A stretch of DNA of 64,000 nt from Pseudomaricurvus alkylphenolicus (GTDB lineage: Bacteria > Pseudomonadota > Gammaproteobacteria > Pseudomonadales > Cellvibrionaceae): assembly GCF_011683955.1 (NCBI RefSeq), contig NZ_JAAQPI010000006.1, forward strand, positions 124,001 to 188,000, written 5' to 3'. Under the pieces are notes generated by a model. That model was not told the DNA's origin, searched no databases, and saw nothing but the letters and a program-made list of their open reading frames with translations. Below are positions 53,727-63,394 of this stretch, in pieces (the stretch's first letter is position 1; each line of letters opens with the position of its first letter). A program made the position numbers and the translations under genes.

Positions 53727-54974
53727 CTACTCAAACCTCAACGCTTCCGCCGGTTCTACCCGACTGGCACGCCAAGCCGGATACAGTGTCGCTAGCAGAC
53801 TCATTAGCAGCGACACCATCGACACCAGCACAAAATCAGCCAACTGAATCTCAGACGGTAAATAACTGACCGGATACACCTCCGAGTCGAGAAATCGAAA
53901 TCCGATTATCCCCTCCAGAAATGCCACCAGCGGTTGCACATAGGCAGAACCCAACAACCCCAGCAATCCGCCCAACAACGTACCCGTCGCCCCGATTACC
54001 GCACCCTGGACCATAAACACCCCCATCACCTCGCGGCGGCTGGCACCCAGGGTCTTCAGAATCGCAATATCCGTCTGCTTGTCCACCACCACCATCACCA
54101 GTGTGGACACCACATTAAATGCTGCAATGGCGACAATCAAAAACAACAACAACCCCACCAGATTCTTCGACATCTGTACCGCGTGATACAAATTGCCGTG
54201 AGTGCGGGTCCAATCAGTACCGTAATAGCCATAAGCCATACTGCGTACTTGTCTATAAATGATCTCGGGCGCATCAAACAGGCTGCTGGCTTTAATTCGC
54301 AAACCGGAAACGGCACCGGGATTTTCAGACAGGTCACTGGCAGCATCCAAACGCACCAACGCCAGAGAATGGTCCAACTCCGTCCCCGAACGAATAATAC
54401 CCATCAGCGTCAGCGGTTTGACCTTGGGCAAGGCACGGCTGTCACTGCTGGAAGGCACCAGCACTGTAATCTTGCCGCCTTCCTTCACTCTCAGACTGCG
54501 AGCAAGCCCCTGCCCCAGAATGATGCCACTGGCACCGGAGCCACTTTGCAATTGCTGCAGTACCTCTGGCTCAATAAAGTCCTGTACCACGGACACGCGG
54601 GCTTCCTGCTCCACATCGATGCCATAGAGCCCGGCGGGCTCAACCCGGCGACCAACACTCAACATCACCTGCAGTTCCACAAAAGGGGCCGCTTCAAGAA
54701 TATTCGGATTGGCATCAACCACATCGCTGCGCAACTTTTGCCAATCTTCAATACCGTGCCGGTGATAGATTGCGCCATGGGGCAAAATGCCCAGAATTCG
54801 GTCCCGCAGCTCCCGTTCGAATCCATTCATCACCGACAACACCGTCAGTAACAAACCCACGCCCAGCGTCAGCCCGGCAATGGACAGCCCGGAAATAAAA
54901 GAGACCAACTGGGTTCGACGCCGGGCTCCCGCGTAACGCAGGCCGACAAAACGACTGAAGTAACCCGGCAACAT
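53727..54974 (-). CDS. lolE: Lipoprotein-releasing ABC transporter permease (LolE-type)
   Basis: A 415-residue inner-membrane permease with an N-terminal helix, a large periplasmic domain (about residues 45-265) and three C-terminal helices of the FtsX/MacB type (LFLIVAIAAFNVVSTLVMVV, GAVIGATGTLLGGLLGLLGS). With LolC and LolD it releases outer-membrane lipoproteins to LolA. The ATG at 54972-54974 lies five bases past the lolD stop and gives the family start (FSRFVGLRYAGARRR); the frame is open further upstream inside lolD. As third gene of the operon it corresponds to lolE. Confidence 0.92.
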   Translation of the reverse strand: MLPGYFSRFVGLRYAGARRRTQLVSFISGLSIAGLTLGVGLLLTVLSVMNGFERELRDRILGILPHGAIYHRHGIEDWQKLRSDVVDANPNILEAAPFVELQVMLSVGRRVEPAGLYGIDVEQEARVSVVQDFIEPEVLQQLQSGSGASGIILGQGLARSLRVKEGGKITVLVPSSSDSRALPKVKPLTLMGIIRSGTELDHSLALVRLDAASDLSENPGAVSGLRIKASSLFDAPEIIYRQVRSMAYGYYGTDWTRTHGNLYHAVQMSKNLVGLLLFLIVAIAAFNVVSTLVMVVVDKQTDIAILKTLGASRREVMGVFMVQGAVIGATGTLLGGLLGLLGSAYVQPLVAFLEGIIGFRFLDSEVYPVSYLPSEIQLADFVLVSMVSLLMSLLATLYPAWRASRVEPAEALRFE

Positions 54975-54978
54975 CGAC

Positions 54979-55713
54979 TTAGCTAACCCTTGGATGCAAA
55001 GAACCGTCGCGCAGTTCCAGCACCCTATCCATCGATTGCGCCAGGCGTTCGTCATGGGTAACAATCACAAAGCTGGTCGCACACTCGTTGCTCAACTGAT
55101 GCAACAGCGCCTCGATGCTGTTGGCCGTCTGGCGATCGAGATTTCCCGTAGGTTCATCCATCAACACACACGCCGGCTGATTAACCAGTGCGCGAGCAAT
55201 GGCAACCCTCTGGCGTTCACCGCCCGACAACTCCGCAGGTTTGTGTTGAAGACGCTGGCCGAGCCCGACCTGTTGCAGCAAATCCGCGGCGGCAGCCAGC
55301 GCCCCGGACTTTGTCACGCCCGCGATCAATTGAGGCATGGCCACATTTTCCAGTGCGCTGAATTCCCCTAAAAGGTGATGAAATTGATACACAAAACCCA
55401 GATGCTGATTTCTCAGACGACCGCGCACATTGTCATTACATGCGGAAAATGGTTTGCCCAACAGTTCCACTGCGCCGGCATCCGGCGTATCGAGCCCGCC
55501 CATCAGATTCAGCAGCGTGGATTTGCCGGAACCGGACGCCCCGATAATCGCCAGGCGCTCACCGCGTACCAGTTCCAGATCGACGCCGGTCAGCACCTCC
55601 ACTCTGGCGGGGCCTTCCGCATAACTTTTTTGCAGTCCGCTGCAACGCAGAGATGTTTCGGTTCTGACTAGAGTGACTGCAGTGGCCTCTGGTATCCGGC
55701 TGTCCTGGCTCAA
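54979..55713 (-). CDS. lolD: Lipoprotein-releasing ABC transporter ATP-binding protein
   Basis: A 244-residue ABC ATPase. Walker A is GASGSGKST (residues 58-66), the signature [15 protein letters not shown], Walker [13 protein letters not shown], and the switch His is in VTHDERL. LolD powers lipoprotein release by LolC/LolE. The start is a TTG at 55713 with AGGAAAG six bases upstream, one of several TTG starts in the window. It lies between the two permease genes as in E. coli. Confidence 0.95.
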   Translation of the reverse strand: MSQDSRIPEATAVTLVRTETSLRCSGLQKSYAEGPARVEVLTGVDLELVRGERLAIIGASGSGKSTLLNLMGGLDTPDAGAVELLGKPFSACNDNVRGRLRNQHLGFVYQFHHLLGEFSALENVAMPQLIAGVTKSGALAAAADLLQQVGLGQRLQHKPAELSGGERQRVAIARALVNQPACVLMDEPTGNLDRQTANSIEALLHQLSNECATSFVIVTHDERLAQSMDRVLELRDGSLHPRVS

Positions 55714-55743
55714 ATTCTTTCCTATAGCAAAATCTGATTTGGA

Positions 55744-57015
55744 TTATTCGTAGCGCAAGGCTTCGGCGGGCTCCACCGTCGAGGCCCGGTAGGCGGGGTA
55801 AAGTGTCGACAACAGACTCAGACTGGCCCCCACAACTGCAACTACCAAAACGTCGCCCAGCATCAATTGCGAAGGCATATGACTGATAAAATACACCTGG
55901 GGATCAAACACCTGCAGTCCTGTGAGCTGTTCCCAAAACGAGACAATAGCTCCGACGTTAACGGCGATAATGGCACCCAACACACAGCCCATCAGTACGC
56001 CCAACCAACCGGTAATGGCTCCCTGAACAACAAAGGTCGCCATCACCTGTCCCCGGCTCAGCCCCAATGTTCTGAGCACCGCAATATCAAAGCGTTTGTC
56101 CGCAACCATCAGTACCAAACTGGAAATAATATTAAACGCCGCTACCGCAATTATGATCATCAGCAACACCGACACGACCGTTTTTTCCATCTTGACCGCC
56201 GAAAACAGACTGCCCTGGGTCTTGCTCCAGTCACGAACGGTCAACGGGCTGCTGTTGGCCGATGCAAGTTGTGATAACTGACCCTCAAGGTGCTTGGCCA
56301 ACTCTCCCGCTTCGTACATGTCGCGGGTGCGCAGCTCGACTCCACTCACCCGCTTGCCCGTTCGCAGCAGTTTTTGAGCGTCGGCAAGATGCAGGATGAC
56401 AAGCTGCTGATCCACCTGCGCACCCACCTCGAACACACCACTGACCGTAAAACGTTTGATGCGAGGGTAAATACCCGCCGGGGTCACGCTCAACTGCGGC
56501 AAAGTCAGGGTCACCTTGTCACCGGGCATCACCCCCAGATAACGCGCTAACAATCGACCAATAATAATGTTGTATTCGCCTTGAGCGAGGCTGCTGGTAT
56601 CGCCGAGCACCATATGTTCTGAAAGCGAAGAGATTCGAGGCAAGTCTTGCGGAAGGACACCTCGCAGCTGAACACCTTGCATACCTCTTTCATAACTTAC
56701 CATGGCGTCGCCATCGACGTAGGGCGCTGCCGCCAGAATACCGTTTTGAGACTCCACCTGTTGCCGTAATTTCGCCCAATCCCCGATACCGTCCTCGCCA
56801 ATGACCTCGATATGGGGAATAACCTGCAACAATCGCTGCTTGATCTCTCGATCAAAGCCATTCATTACGGACATCACAACAATCAACGCCAGGGTACCCA
56901 GCGTCATTCCCAGCAGGGAAAACCCACTGACGAAGGAAATAAACTGATTGCGGCGCTTGGATCGGGTGTATCGGGCGCCAATAAACAGGGGCAGCGGCAA
57001 ATTCATAGCCGTCAT
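55744..57015 (-). CDS. lolC: Lipoprotein-releasing ABC transporter permease (LolC-type)
   Basis: A 423-residue permease paralogous to the LolE-type protein of the same operon. It begins LPLFIGARYTRSKRRNQFISF, the conserved coupling region, and has the same FtsX-like helices at the C-terminus (VLLMIIIAVAAFNIISSLVLMV). The two permeases form the heterodimer that LolD energises. Two nearby ATGs (57015 and 57006) are possible; the first is used because GGG lies before it. The frame is open 20 more codons upstream without similarity. It is divergent from the PilZ gene. Confidence 0.92.
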   Translation of the reverse strand: MTAMNLPLPLFIGARYTRSKRRNQFISFVSGFSLLGMTLGTLALIVVMSVMNGFDREIKQRLLQVIPHIEVIGEDGIGDWAKLRQQVESQNGILAAAPYVDGDAMVSYERGMQGVQLRGVLPQDLPRISSLSEHMVLGDTSSLAQGEYNIIIGRLLARYLGVMPGDKVTLTLPQLSVTPAGIYPRIKRFTVSGVFEVGAQVDQQLVILHLADAQKLLRTGKRVSGVELRTRDMYEAGELAKHLEGQLSQLASANSSPLTVRDWSKTQGSLFSAVKMEKTVVSVLLMIIIAVAAFNIISSLVLMVADKRFDIAVLRTLGLSRGQVMATFVVQGAITGWLGVLMGCVLGAIIAVNVGAIVSFWEQLTGLQVFDPQVYFISHMPSQLMLGDVLVVAVVGASLSLLSTLYPAYRASTVEPAEALRYE

Positions 57016-57186
57016 TAAACCCAATGCCCCGACGGACCACAAGGGTTGAACCAAACTATTAATCAAATGCCCCAACTGCTTGATTCAACAGGCGAATCGC
57101 GCCAAAGTCACAGCGGTGACTTCGCAGACACCCGGCGCCGGTGGTGGTACACTCATGGTAATGGCCAACCACCAGACCCACAGCTT

Positions 57187-57777
57187 ATGACCGACTCCGA
57201 ACGCCGCAGCTTTTTCCGTATCAATAGCGAAATCGCGCTGGATTTCCACAGTGTCAGTACCCAGACCCTGGAACAGGGCAATGTGGAAGAAGAATTCCCC
57301 CTGGACCAACAGGCACTGGATCTGTTCAACCAGTTTCGTCGCCTCGACAAGGAAGCGGCCCCTCTACTCAGCGGAATCGCCGAATTCAATCGCGGCGTGG
57401 CCGACTACCTGAGTCTGCTGAACAAAAAGATGGACTTGTTGGCTCAGCAATCGCTGGCGGGCGACTATCTGAACAAGGATGTGCGCCCTACCCACGTCAA
57501 TCTGAGCGAAGGTGGCCTGGCATTTAACTGCGGAAAAGCGCTGTATAAGGGGTCCAGTGTTGCCCTGCGTATGATGTTTTTACCGGACTATACCGCCGTT
57601 GCCAGCTTCGCCACCGTCATACGCTGCGACAGTAATGAACAGGGAGGCTATAAGGTGGCCTGCAAGTTTGTGCAACTGACATCGGCCAAGCAGGAAATCC
57701 TGGCCAAACAGATTTTACAGGCGCAAATGGCGAAACGCCGCAAACATCGGGAAACATCGGAGGACGATCACCAATGA
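57187..57777 (+). CDS. PilZ-domain protein with a long helical insertion
   Basis: A 196-residue cytoplasmic protein. The RxxxR motif of a cyclic di-GMP-binding PilZ domain stands at residues 7-11 (RSFFR), and NLSEGGLAF, the second motif, at residues 105-113. The usual spacing is about 30 residues, so roughly 60 residues are inserted. That insert (from LDQQALDLFNQFRRLDKEA to KMDLLAQQSL) is helical and heptad-like and may oligomerise the protein. Both binding motifs are intact, so ligand binding is likely. The start is the ATG at 57187, giving RRSFFRI near the N-terminus as in related proteins; the frame opens earlier at 57046. It overlaps the next gene by four bases. Confidence 0.85.
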   Translation: MTDSERRSFFRINSEIALDFHSVSTQTLEQGNVEEEFPLDQQALDLFNQFRRLDKEAAPLLSGIAEFNRGVADYLSLLNKKMDLLAQQSLAGDYLNKDVRPTHVNLSEGGLAFNCGKALYKGSSVALRMMFLPDYTAVASFATVIRCDSNEQGGYKVACKFVQLTSAKQEILAKQILQAQMAKRRKHRETSEDDHQ

Positions 57778-58088
57778 ACCCGGTCAAATTGACACTGGCG
57801 GCGCTGCTGTCCCTGGTGTTTGGGGCAGGTGTCGTCGCGGAAACCATCCGGATTCCCATCGGCCAGCAGGGATCTCAACAGACAATCGAAAAACCCGCTC
57901 TGGGTATGTCTATGGCTGAAGTCCGGGCGGCTTTTGGTGAACCCGTCGAGCAGCGGGAACCTCGTGGAGAGCCACCCATCTCCCGCTGGGAGTATGAGCG
58001 TTTTGTGGTCTACTTCGAATCCGACATCGTCATCCACAGCGTTATCAAACATGTGCGGCGCGATGTCGGTGAAACGAAGAATCCTTAG
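57774..58088 (+). CDS. Small periplasmic protein, BamE/SmpA-like
   Basis: A 104-residue protein with a signal peptide at residues 1-22 ([16 protein letters not shown]) and no lipobox cysteine. The mature part contains [16 protein letters not shown], which resembles the GMTxxxVxxxLGxP motif of BamE/SmpA-type domains, followed by beta-strand-like segments. It is probably periplasmic; function unknown. Its ATG overlaps the PilZ stop (ATGA), so the two are coupled, and its stop overlaps the end of sthA convergently by four bases. Confidence 0.7.
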   Translation: MNPVKLTLAALLSLVFGAGVVAETIRIPIGQQGSQQTIEKPALGMSMAEVRAAFGEPVEQREPRGEPPISRWEYERFVVYFESDIVIHSVIKHVRRDVGETKNP

Positions 58089-59482
58089 AAGCGATTGACG
58101 CGGTTCAAACCGTCCAGGGCAGCAATGCGATAGGCTTCTGCCATCGTCGGGTAGTTAAAGGTGTTCTTCACAAAGAACTTGATACTGTTGCCCTCACCCG
58201 GCTGACTCATAATCGCCTGGCCAATGTGGATAATCTCGGACGCTTCCGCACCAAAGCAGTGAATACCCAGAATTTCAAGATTGTCGATGCGAAACAGCAG
58301 CTTCAACATGCCCACATCTTCGCCTGAAATCTGCGCCCTGGCAGTGTTTTTGAAGAACGCACAGCCCACTTCGTAAGGGACTTTAGCGTCCGTCAATTCC
58401 CGCTCGGTTTTACCAATCGAGCTGATCTCCGGCAGTGTATAAATGCCGGTAGGCGCGTCAGACACAAACCGTACCGTCAGCCCCGCTATACCGCGGGCAC
58501 AGGCACGCCCCTGGTCAAAGGAAGCGCTTGCCAGACTGGGCCAGCCAATAACATCACCGGCGGCGTAAATGCCGTCAATATCGGTCTGATAACGTTCATT
58601 CACAGACAACTGGCCGCGATGATTTGCCTCAAGACCGATGGCTTCGAGATTAAGGGTGTCTGTATTACCGGTACGTCCGTTACACCACAACAGTGCATCG
58701 GCGCGCAGGCGTTTACCTGACTGCAGATGCATGGTCACACTGTGGGCATCCGCTTCCACCGCTTCATATTCCTCGCAGTGACGTACCGTCACACCGCCAT
58801 CACGCAAGTGGTAGCTGAGGGCATCGGAGATTTCATCGTCGAGAAAAGACAGCAGCTGTTCGCGGCTGTTGATCAGATCCACCTTGATACCAAGGTTGGA
58901 GAAGATGGAAGCGTATTCGCAACCAATCACGCCAGCACCGTAAATAATCATGGTTCTAGGCGTATGCTGCATACTGAGAATGGTGTCGCTGTCGTAAATA
59001 CGCGGATGGTTAAAGTTGACGTTTTGCGGACGGTACGGACGTGAGCCAGTAGAGATCAGGATATTTTTGGCGTTGATGATTTCTTTGGCACCATCTTCTA
59101 CAACCACTTCGACTTTCTTGTCATCAACGAACGAAGCCTCGCCCACGTGAGTCTGAACGCGGTTGCGGGCCGCCGCCGTCGTAATGCGATCAACCTGCAT
59201 GGGAATAACTTTGCTGGCCGCCTTAAGCACTTCAGGAAAGGTCAGCAGCCTTGGTTCGCCGATGACCCGGAACAGGTTGTGAGTGTTATAACGGATCAGC
59301 TGCTTGACAGCATGACGCAGCGACTTGGAGGGAATCGTACCTTTGTGAGCACAGTTGCCGCCGAGCATATCGGCGCGTTCTACCATGCCCACCTTCATAC
59401 CGGCCTTGGCCGCGGACATCGCCGCTCCCTCACCCGCCGGTCCCGAACCTATCACCAGTAAATCGTAGGTGTACTCCGCCAT
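58085..59482 (-). CDS. sthA: Soluble pyridine nucleotide transhydrogenase
   Basis: A 465-residue FAD enzyme that exchanges reducing equivalents between NADPH and NAD+. It begins with the dinucleotide loop [15 protein letters not shown]. The active region [17 protein letters not shown] has one cysteine (C44) and a Thr (T49) where disulfide reductases have the second Cys, which separates SthA from lipoamide dehydrogenases and glutathione reductases. A second Rossmann loop ([15 protein letters not shown]) and a C-terminal dimer domain follow. It lies beside the nqr maturation genes, as in Pseudomonas. Confidence 0.95.
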   Translation of the reverse strand: MAEYTYDLLVIGSGPAGEGAAMSAAKAGMKVGMVERADMLGGNCAHKGTIPSKSLRHAVKQLIRYNTHNLFRVIGEPRLLTFPEVLKAASKVIPMQVDRITTAAARNRVQTHVGEASFVDDKKVEVVVEDGAKEIINAKNILISTGSRPYRPQNVNFNHPRIYDSDTILSMQHTPRTMIIYGAGVIGCEYASIFSNLGIKVDLINSREQLLSFLDDEISDALSYHLRDGGVTVRHCEEYEAVEADAHSVTMHLQSGKRLRADALLWCNGRTGNTDTLNLEAIGLEANHRGQLSVNERYQTDIDGIYAAGDVIGWPSLASASFDQGRACARGIAGLTVRFVSDAPTGIYTLPEISSIGKTERELTDAKVPYEVGCAFFKNTARAQISGEDVGMLKLLFRIDNLEILGIHCFGAEASEIIHIGQAIMSQPGEGNSIKFFVKNTFNYPTMAEAYRIAALDGLNRVNRF

Positions 59483-59552
59483 CTCCCGCTAAACTCCTCA
59501 CTCCAGGTTGTGTACTGCGGCGAACAGCTATCCACCGCACTATTGTCTTTAT

Positions 59553-59798
59553 TTATTTGCCAGAGGCATCGTAGGCAAGCTCTGCCGGAGCCTGCTGCTT
59601 TTGCTGCTGCTTTTCTTGTTCTTCTTCACACTTGTTGGGATCTCCCCCGCACAGATCACACACATAGTCCTCTTCCTTGAGCGCCGCACCGACACCGCCA
59701 CAGGAACCTTTTAGTGGTTTACGTCCCATCAGCACACCAACTGACATGGCGATGACAAACAACAACAAGACCGCGAGAGTTACAAAGAACATCTGCAT
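59553..59798 (-). CDS. nqrM: Na+-NQR maturation protein NqrM
   Basis: An 81-residue membrane protein. One helix at residues 5-24 is followed by conserved cysteines C33 (KGSCGGVG), C47, C50 (YVCDLCGGDP) and C57. This pattern identifies NqrM (DUF539), proposed to insert the iron centre between NqrD and NqrE. The C-terminus is Gln/Glu-rich. It follows apbE by 15 bases in the nqr maturation order and is the last gene of the nqr cluster. Confidence 0.93.
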   Translation of the reverse strand: MQMFFVTLAVLLLFVIAMSVGVLMGRKPLKGSCGGVGAALKEEDYVCDLCGGDPNKCEEEQEKQQQKQQAPAELAYDASGK

Positions 59799-59813
59799 AG
59801 TTACCTCCTGGCC

Positions 59814-60845
59814 CTACGGACCATTGGCCAAATAGGGTTTAAATGTATCAGAGGCCACCTCTTCAAAGGTCGCCCCCTGCCTGATTATAAATAAGGCCGG
59901 AATGCCCTCGCCATTAGCCAATGGTAGAGCCTGTTCCAGTCCCAACACACTGAACGCAGTCGCCAGGGCATCCGCCCGGGCCGCCGATTTGTCCAGCACC
60001 GTCACCGAAGCCAGATGATGGGTAATCGGTCTGCCGGTTCGGGGATCAATGGTATGACTGTAGCGAACCCCGTTCCGTTCAAAATAATTTCGATAGTCGC
60101 CAGAGGTGGCCATGGCCATATCGCTGAGTTCGATCGCCCTCTGAACGGTTTGGGTAAGCCCAGCCGAGGGTGTCTCCACCGCGATACGCCAGGGGGTTCC
60201 CCTTCGACTGACGCCCTTCAGGCGGATTTCGCCGCCAATTTCCACCAGATAGTTATGGTAGCCCCCTGCTTCCAGCAATTGTGCCACCCTGTCGACGCCA
60301 TAACCCTTGGCCACTGCGCTCAGGTCGACGTTGATCGGCTTGTGCCGACGGACACGACCCTGATTCAACTCCAGGTTTTGGTAACCCACATTGACAGAGG
60401 CCGCTGCGATTTCCCCGTCGCTGGGCACTCTATCCTTTGCCGGATCGGGCCCAAATCCCCACAGATCAATCAACGGCCTCAGGGTCACATCAAAGGCCCC
60501 TTTGGACAGTTGGCTGACCGACTCACTGATCGCCAGCACCTCCATCAGTGGCGCGGACACCGCCTGCCATTGTCCTGTCTCTACCCCATTGAGACGATTG
60601 AGCTCCGAATCAGGAATATAGGTGGACATTGCCTGATTGATATCCTGCAGCAACGCATCAATGTCCCGCTGCAGAGCTTCCACATCTTTAGGTGCCCGCT
60701 CCGCAACAATCGAAATATTGTAGCTGGTACCCATGGTTGCCCCGGACAGGCGCGTCTGCACCAATTCCGGACGCGGACTGCACGCACTCAGTGCAAAAGC
60801 CCAGAGGCAAAACCAAAACGAGGCCAGCATTGCTGACCTCGTCAT
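59814..60845 (-). CDS. apbE: FAD:protein FMN transferase ApbE
   Basis: A 343-residue lipoprotein that attaches FMN covalently to threonines of NqrB and NqrC. The signal peptide ends in a lipobox, FALSACSP, with the lipidated Cys near residue 22. Later conserved motifs are LSGATMGTSYNI, SAVAKGYGVDRVAQLLE, YLVEIGGEIRLKG and YSHTIDPRTGRPI, the last carrying metal ligands. The start is the ATG at 60843-60845 with AAGGA nine bases upstream; a longer open frame overlaps the nqrF end and is rejected. It lies between nqrF and nqrM. Confidence 0.94.
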   Translation of the reverse strand: MTRSAMLASFWFCLWAFALSACSPRPELVQTRLSGATMGTSYNISIVAERAPKDVEALQRDIDALLQDINQAMSTYIPDSELNRLNGVETGQWQAVSAPLMEVLAISESVSQLSKGAFDVTLRPLIDLWGFGPDPAKDRVPSDGEIAAASVNVGYQNLELNQGRVRRHKPINVDLSAVAKGYGVDRVAQLLEAGGYHNYLVEIGGEIRLKGVSRRGTPWRIAVETPSAGLTQTVQRAIELSDMAMATSGDYRNYFERNGVRYSHTIDPRTGRPITHHLASVTVLDKSAARADALATAFSVLGLEQALPLANGEGIPALFIIRQGATFEEVASDTFKPYLANGP

Positions 60846-60882
60846 GAGGAAATTGTCCTTCAAAATTCCCCGTTCCTTCCGC

Positions 60883-62106
60883 TTAGCCGCCGAAATCATC
60901 CAGCAAGATGTTTTCGTCTTCAACGCCCAGATCCTTGAGCATTTTGATCACAGCTGCGGTCATCATTGGGGGCCCACACATGTAGTATTCACAGTCTTCA
61001 GGGGCCGGATGGTCCTTCAGGTACTCTTCATACAGAACATTGTGGATAAAACCGGTGAGGCCGTCCCAGTTGTCTTCAGGCTGAGGATCGGACAGGGCCA
61101 CGTGCCACTCGAAGTTGCTGTTCTCATTGGCCAGCATATCGTACTCGTCCTGGTAGAACATCTCGCGCAGAGATCGAGCACCATACCAGTAAGACATCTT
61201 GCGGCTGGACTTCAGACGCTTGAGCTGGTCGAAGATGTGAGAACGCATTGGCGCCATGCCAGCACCACCGCCCACAAAAACCATCTCAGCGTCGGTATCC
61301 TTGGCAAAGAACTCACCGAACGGACCGTATACGGTCACTTTGTCGCCAGGCTTGAGGCTGAACACATAAGAAGACATCTGTCCGGCGGGAATACCCTGGG
61401 AGCCGGGAGGTGGAGTGGCAACACGAATGTTGAACTTCACGATACCCTTCTCTTCGGGGTAATTGGCCATGGAGTAAGCGCGGATCACCGGCTCATCCAC
61501 TTTGGACTCGATGTTAAAGAAGCCAAAGCGCTCCCAGTCACCGCGGTACTCTTCTTCGATATCAAAGTCGGCGTACTTGACGTGGTGAGCGGGCGCTTCC
61601 AGCTGAACGTAACCACCGGCGCGGAAGTCAACGTTCTCGCCTTCAGGCAGCTTCAGCGTCAGCTCCTTAATAAAGGTGGCCACATTGGGGTTGGACTCAA
61701 CAGTACACTCCCACTGCTTGACACCAAACACGTCTTCTTCAACGTGAATTTTCATGTCCTGCTTAACAGGCACCTGACAAGACAAGCGCCAGCCTTCGGC
61801 TGCATCGCGCTTGGTGAAGTGGGATTCTTCGGTAGGCAGCATGGAGCCGCCGCCACTGTTAACCACACACTTACACTGGGCGCAGCTGCCGCCACCGCCA
61901 CAGGCGGAAGGCAGGAACAGACCGCCTTCGGCCAGGGTTTGCAGCAACTTGCCGCCCGCAGGAACAGTGAGGGTTTTCTCACCGTTGATTTCGATGTTGA
62001 CGTCGCCGCTGTTAACCAGCTTCGCACGCGCACTGAGGATAACCGCCACCAGCGCAAGCACGATGCCGGTGAACATCACGACACCTAATACGATTGTAAT
62101 ATCCAT
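60883..62106 (-). CDS. nqrF: Na+-translocating NADH:quinone reductase subunit F
   Basis: A 407-residue subunit that accepts electrons from NADH. It has an N-terminal membrane helix, a [2Fe-2S] ferredoxin domain with C69, C75, C78 and C110 ([14 protein letters not shown]), and a FAD/NADH reductase domain with [28 protein letters not shown] and YYMCGPPMM. Electrons pass to the membrane subunits, and the complex pumps Na+. It is the last structural gene of nqrABCDEF. Confidence 0.96.
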   Translation of the reverse strand: MDITIVLGVVMFTGIVLALVAVILSARAKLVNSGDVNIEINGEKTLTVPAGGKLLQTLAEGGLFLPSACGGGGSCAQCKCVVNSGGGSMLPTEESHFTKRDAAEGWRLSCQVPVKQDMKIHVEEDVFGVKQWECTVESNPNVATFIKELTLKLPEGENVDFRAGGYVQLEAPAHHVKYADFDIEEEYRGDWERFGFFNIESKVDEPVIRAYSMANYPEEKGIVKFNIRVATPPPGSQGIPAGQMSSYVFSLKPGDKVTVYGPFGEFFAKDTDAEMVFVGGGAGMAPMRSHIFDQLKRLKSSRKMSYWYGARSLREMFYQDEYDMLANENSNFEWHVALSDPQPEDNWDGLTGFIHNVLYEEYLKDHPAPEDCEYYMCGPPMMTAAVIKMLKDLGVEDENILLDDFGG

Positions 62107-62126
62107 ACTTCGTAATACCTCGCTGA

Positions 62127-62735
62127 TTACAGGTCAATGCCGCCGAAGGACATAAAGCCAAGAGACATCAGACCCACGGTGATAAAGGTGATACCCAGGC
62201 CACGCAGACCGTCGGGTACATCGCTGTACTTCATCTTTTCGCGGATACCGGCCAGAGCGGTAATCGCCAGAGCCCAGCCAACACCGGAGCCGATGCCGAA
62301 CACGGCGGATTCCGCCAGATCGTAGTCACGCTCTACCATAAACAGTGAGGCACCCATGATGGCACAGTTCACGGTAATCAGTGGCAGGAAAACACCCAGG
62401 GCGTTGTACAGCGCAGGTACGTACTTATCCAGAACCATTTCCAGGATCTGTACCAGTGCCGCGATCACACCAATGTAGGTAATCAGGCCGAGGAAGCTCA
62501 GGTCCACTTCCGGGAACCCGGCCCAGGCCAGGGCGCCGTCAGCCAGCAGGTAGGTGTACAGCAGGTTGTTCACCGGTACGGTAATACCCAGTACCACCAC
62601 AACGGCAATACCCAGACCCAGGGCCGCGTCCACCTTCTTGGAGATCGCCAGGAAGGTACACATTCCCAGGAAAAAGCTCAGGGCCATGTTTTCGATAAAA
62701 ATCGCCCGCACAAACAGGCTAAGATAATGTTCCAT
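62127..62735 (-). CDS. nqrE: Na+-translocating NADH:quinone reductase subunit E
   Basis: A 202-residue membrane subunit with six predicted helices. The conserved cysteine-containing segments [10 protein letters not shown] and [13 protein letters not shown] hold the iron site shared with NqrD. The homologous, inverted topology with NqrD is typical. The gene is three bases from nqrD on the 5' side and 20 bases from nqrF. Confidence 0.96.
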   Translation of the reverse strand: MEHYLSLFVRAIFIENMALSFFLGMCTFLAISKKVDAALGLGIAVVVVLGITVPVNNLLYTYLLADGALAWAGFPEVDLSFLGLITYIGVIAALVQILEMVLDKYVPALYNALGVFLPLITVNCAIMGASLFMVERDYDLAESAVFGIGSGVGWALAITALAGIREKMKYSDVPDGLRGLGITFITVGLMSLGFMSFGGIDL

Positions 62736-62738
62736 CGC

Positions 62739-63392
62739 TTAAGCCTCCTTAATGGTGTTGGGACAGATCTTGAACTCTTCCTCTTCTACCTGATCAGGCT
62801 TGTAGGCACGAATGCCCCAAATGATCAGACCAATCAGGAAGAACGCACTGGGTGGCAACAACAGCATGCCGTTGGAGACGTACCAGCCGCCTTCAGTGGC
62901 CAGCGGCAGAATCTCATAACCCAGCAACTTGCCGGAACCGAACAGCTCACGAATCGTACCCAGGGCAATCAGCAGCGCACTGTAGCCAAAACCGTTACCG
63001 ATGCCGTCCAAGAAGCTTGGCAGTGGTGGGTTTTTCATGGCGAAGGCTTCCGCGCGACCCATCACGATACAGTTGGTAATGATCAGACCCACAAATACCG
63101 ACAGTTGCTTACTGACATCGTAAGCCACCGCCTTCAGTACCTGATCCACCACGATTACCAGTGAGGCAATAATGGTCATCTGGATGATGATGCGGATGTT
63201 GCCCGGGGCGTGGTTACGCACCAGAGACACAAACAGGTTGGAGAAGGCGCACACCACGGTCAGTGCAACACACATCACCAGGGTCACCTTCAAGGAGCTG
63301 GTGACCGCCAGCGCCGAACAGATACCGAGAATCTGCAGGGCGATGGGGTTGTTTTCAAGAATTGGCTTTAGCAGTAGCTCTTTCACTTTCAT
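62739..63392 (-). CDS. nqrD: Na+-translocating NADH:quinone reductase subunit D
   Basis: A 217-residue membrane subunit with about six helices. [17 protein letters not shown] and [17 protein letters not shown] carry the conserved cysteines that, with NqrE, ligate a membrane iron centre. It starts two bases after nqrC, so translation is probably coupled through the operon. Confidence 0.96.
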   Translation of the reverse strand: MKVKELLLKPILENNPIALQILGICSALAVTSSLKVTLVMCVALTVVCAFSNLFVSLVRNHAPGNIRIIIQMTIIASLVIVVDQVLKAVAYDVSKQLSVFVGLIITNCIVMGRAEAFAMKNPPLPSFLDGIGNGFGYSALLIALGTIRELFGSGKLLGYEILPLATEGGWYVSNGMLLLPPSAFFLIGLIIWGIRAYKPDQVEEEEFKICPNTIKEA

Positions 63393-63394
63393 GA

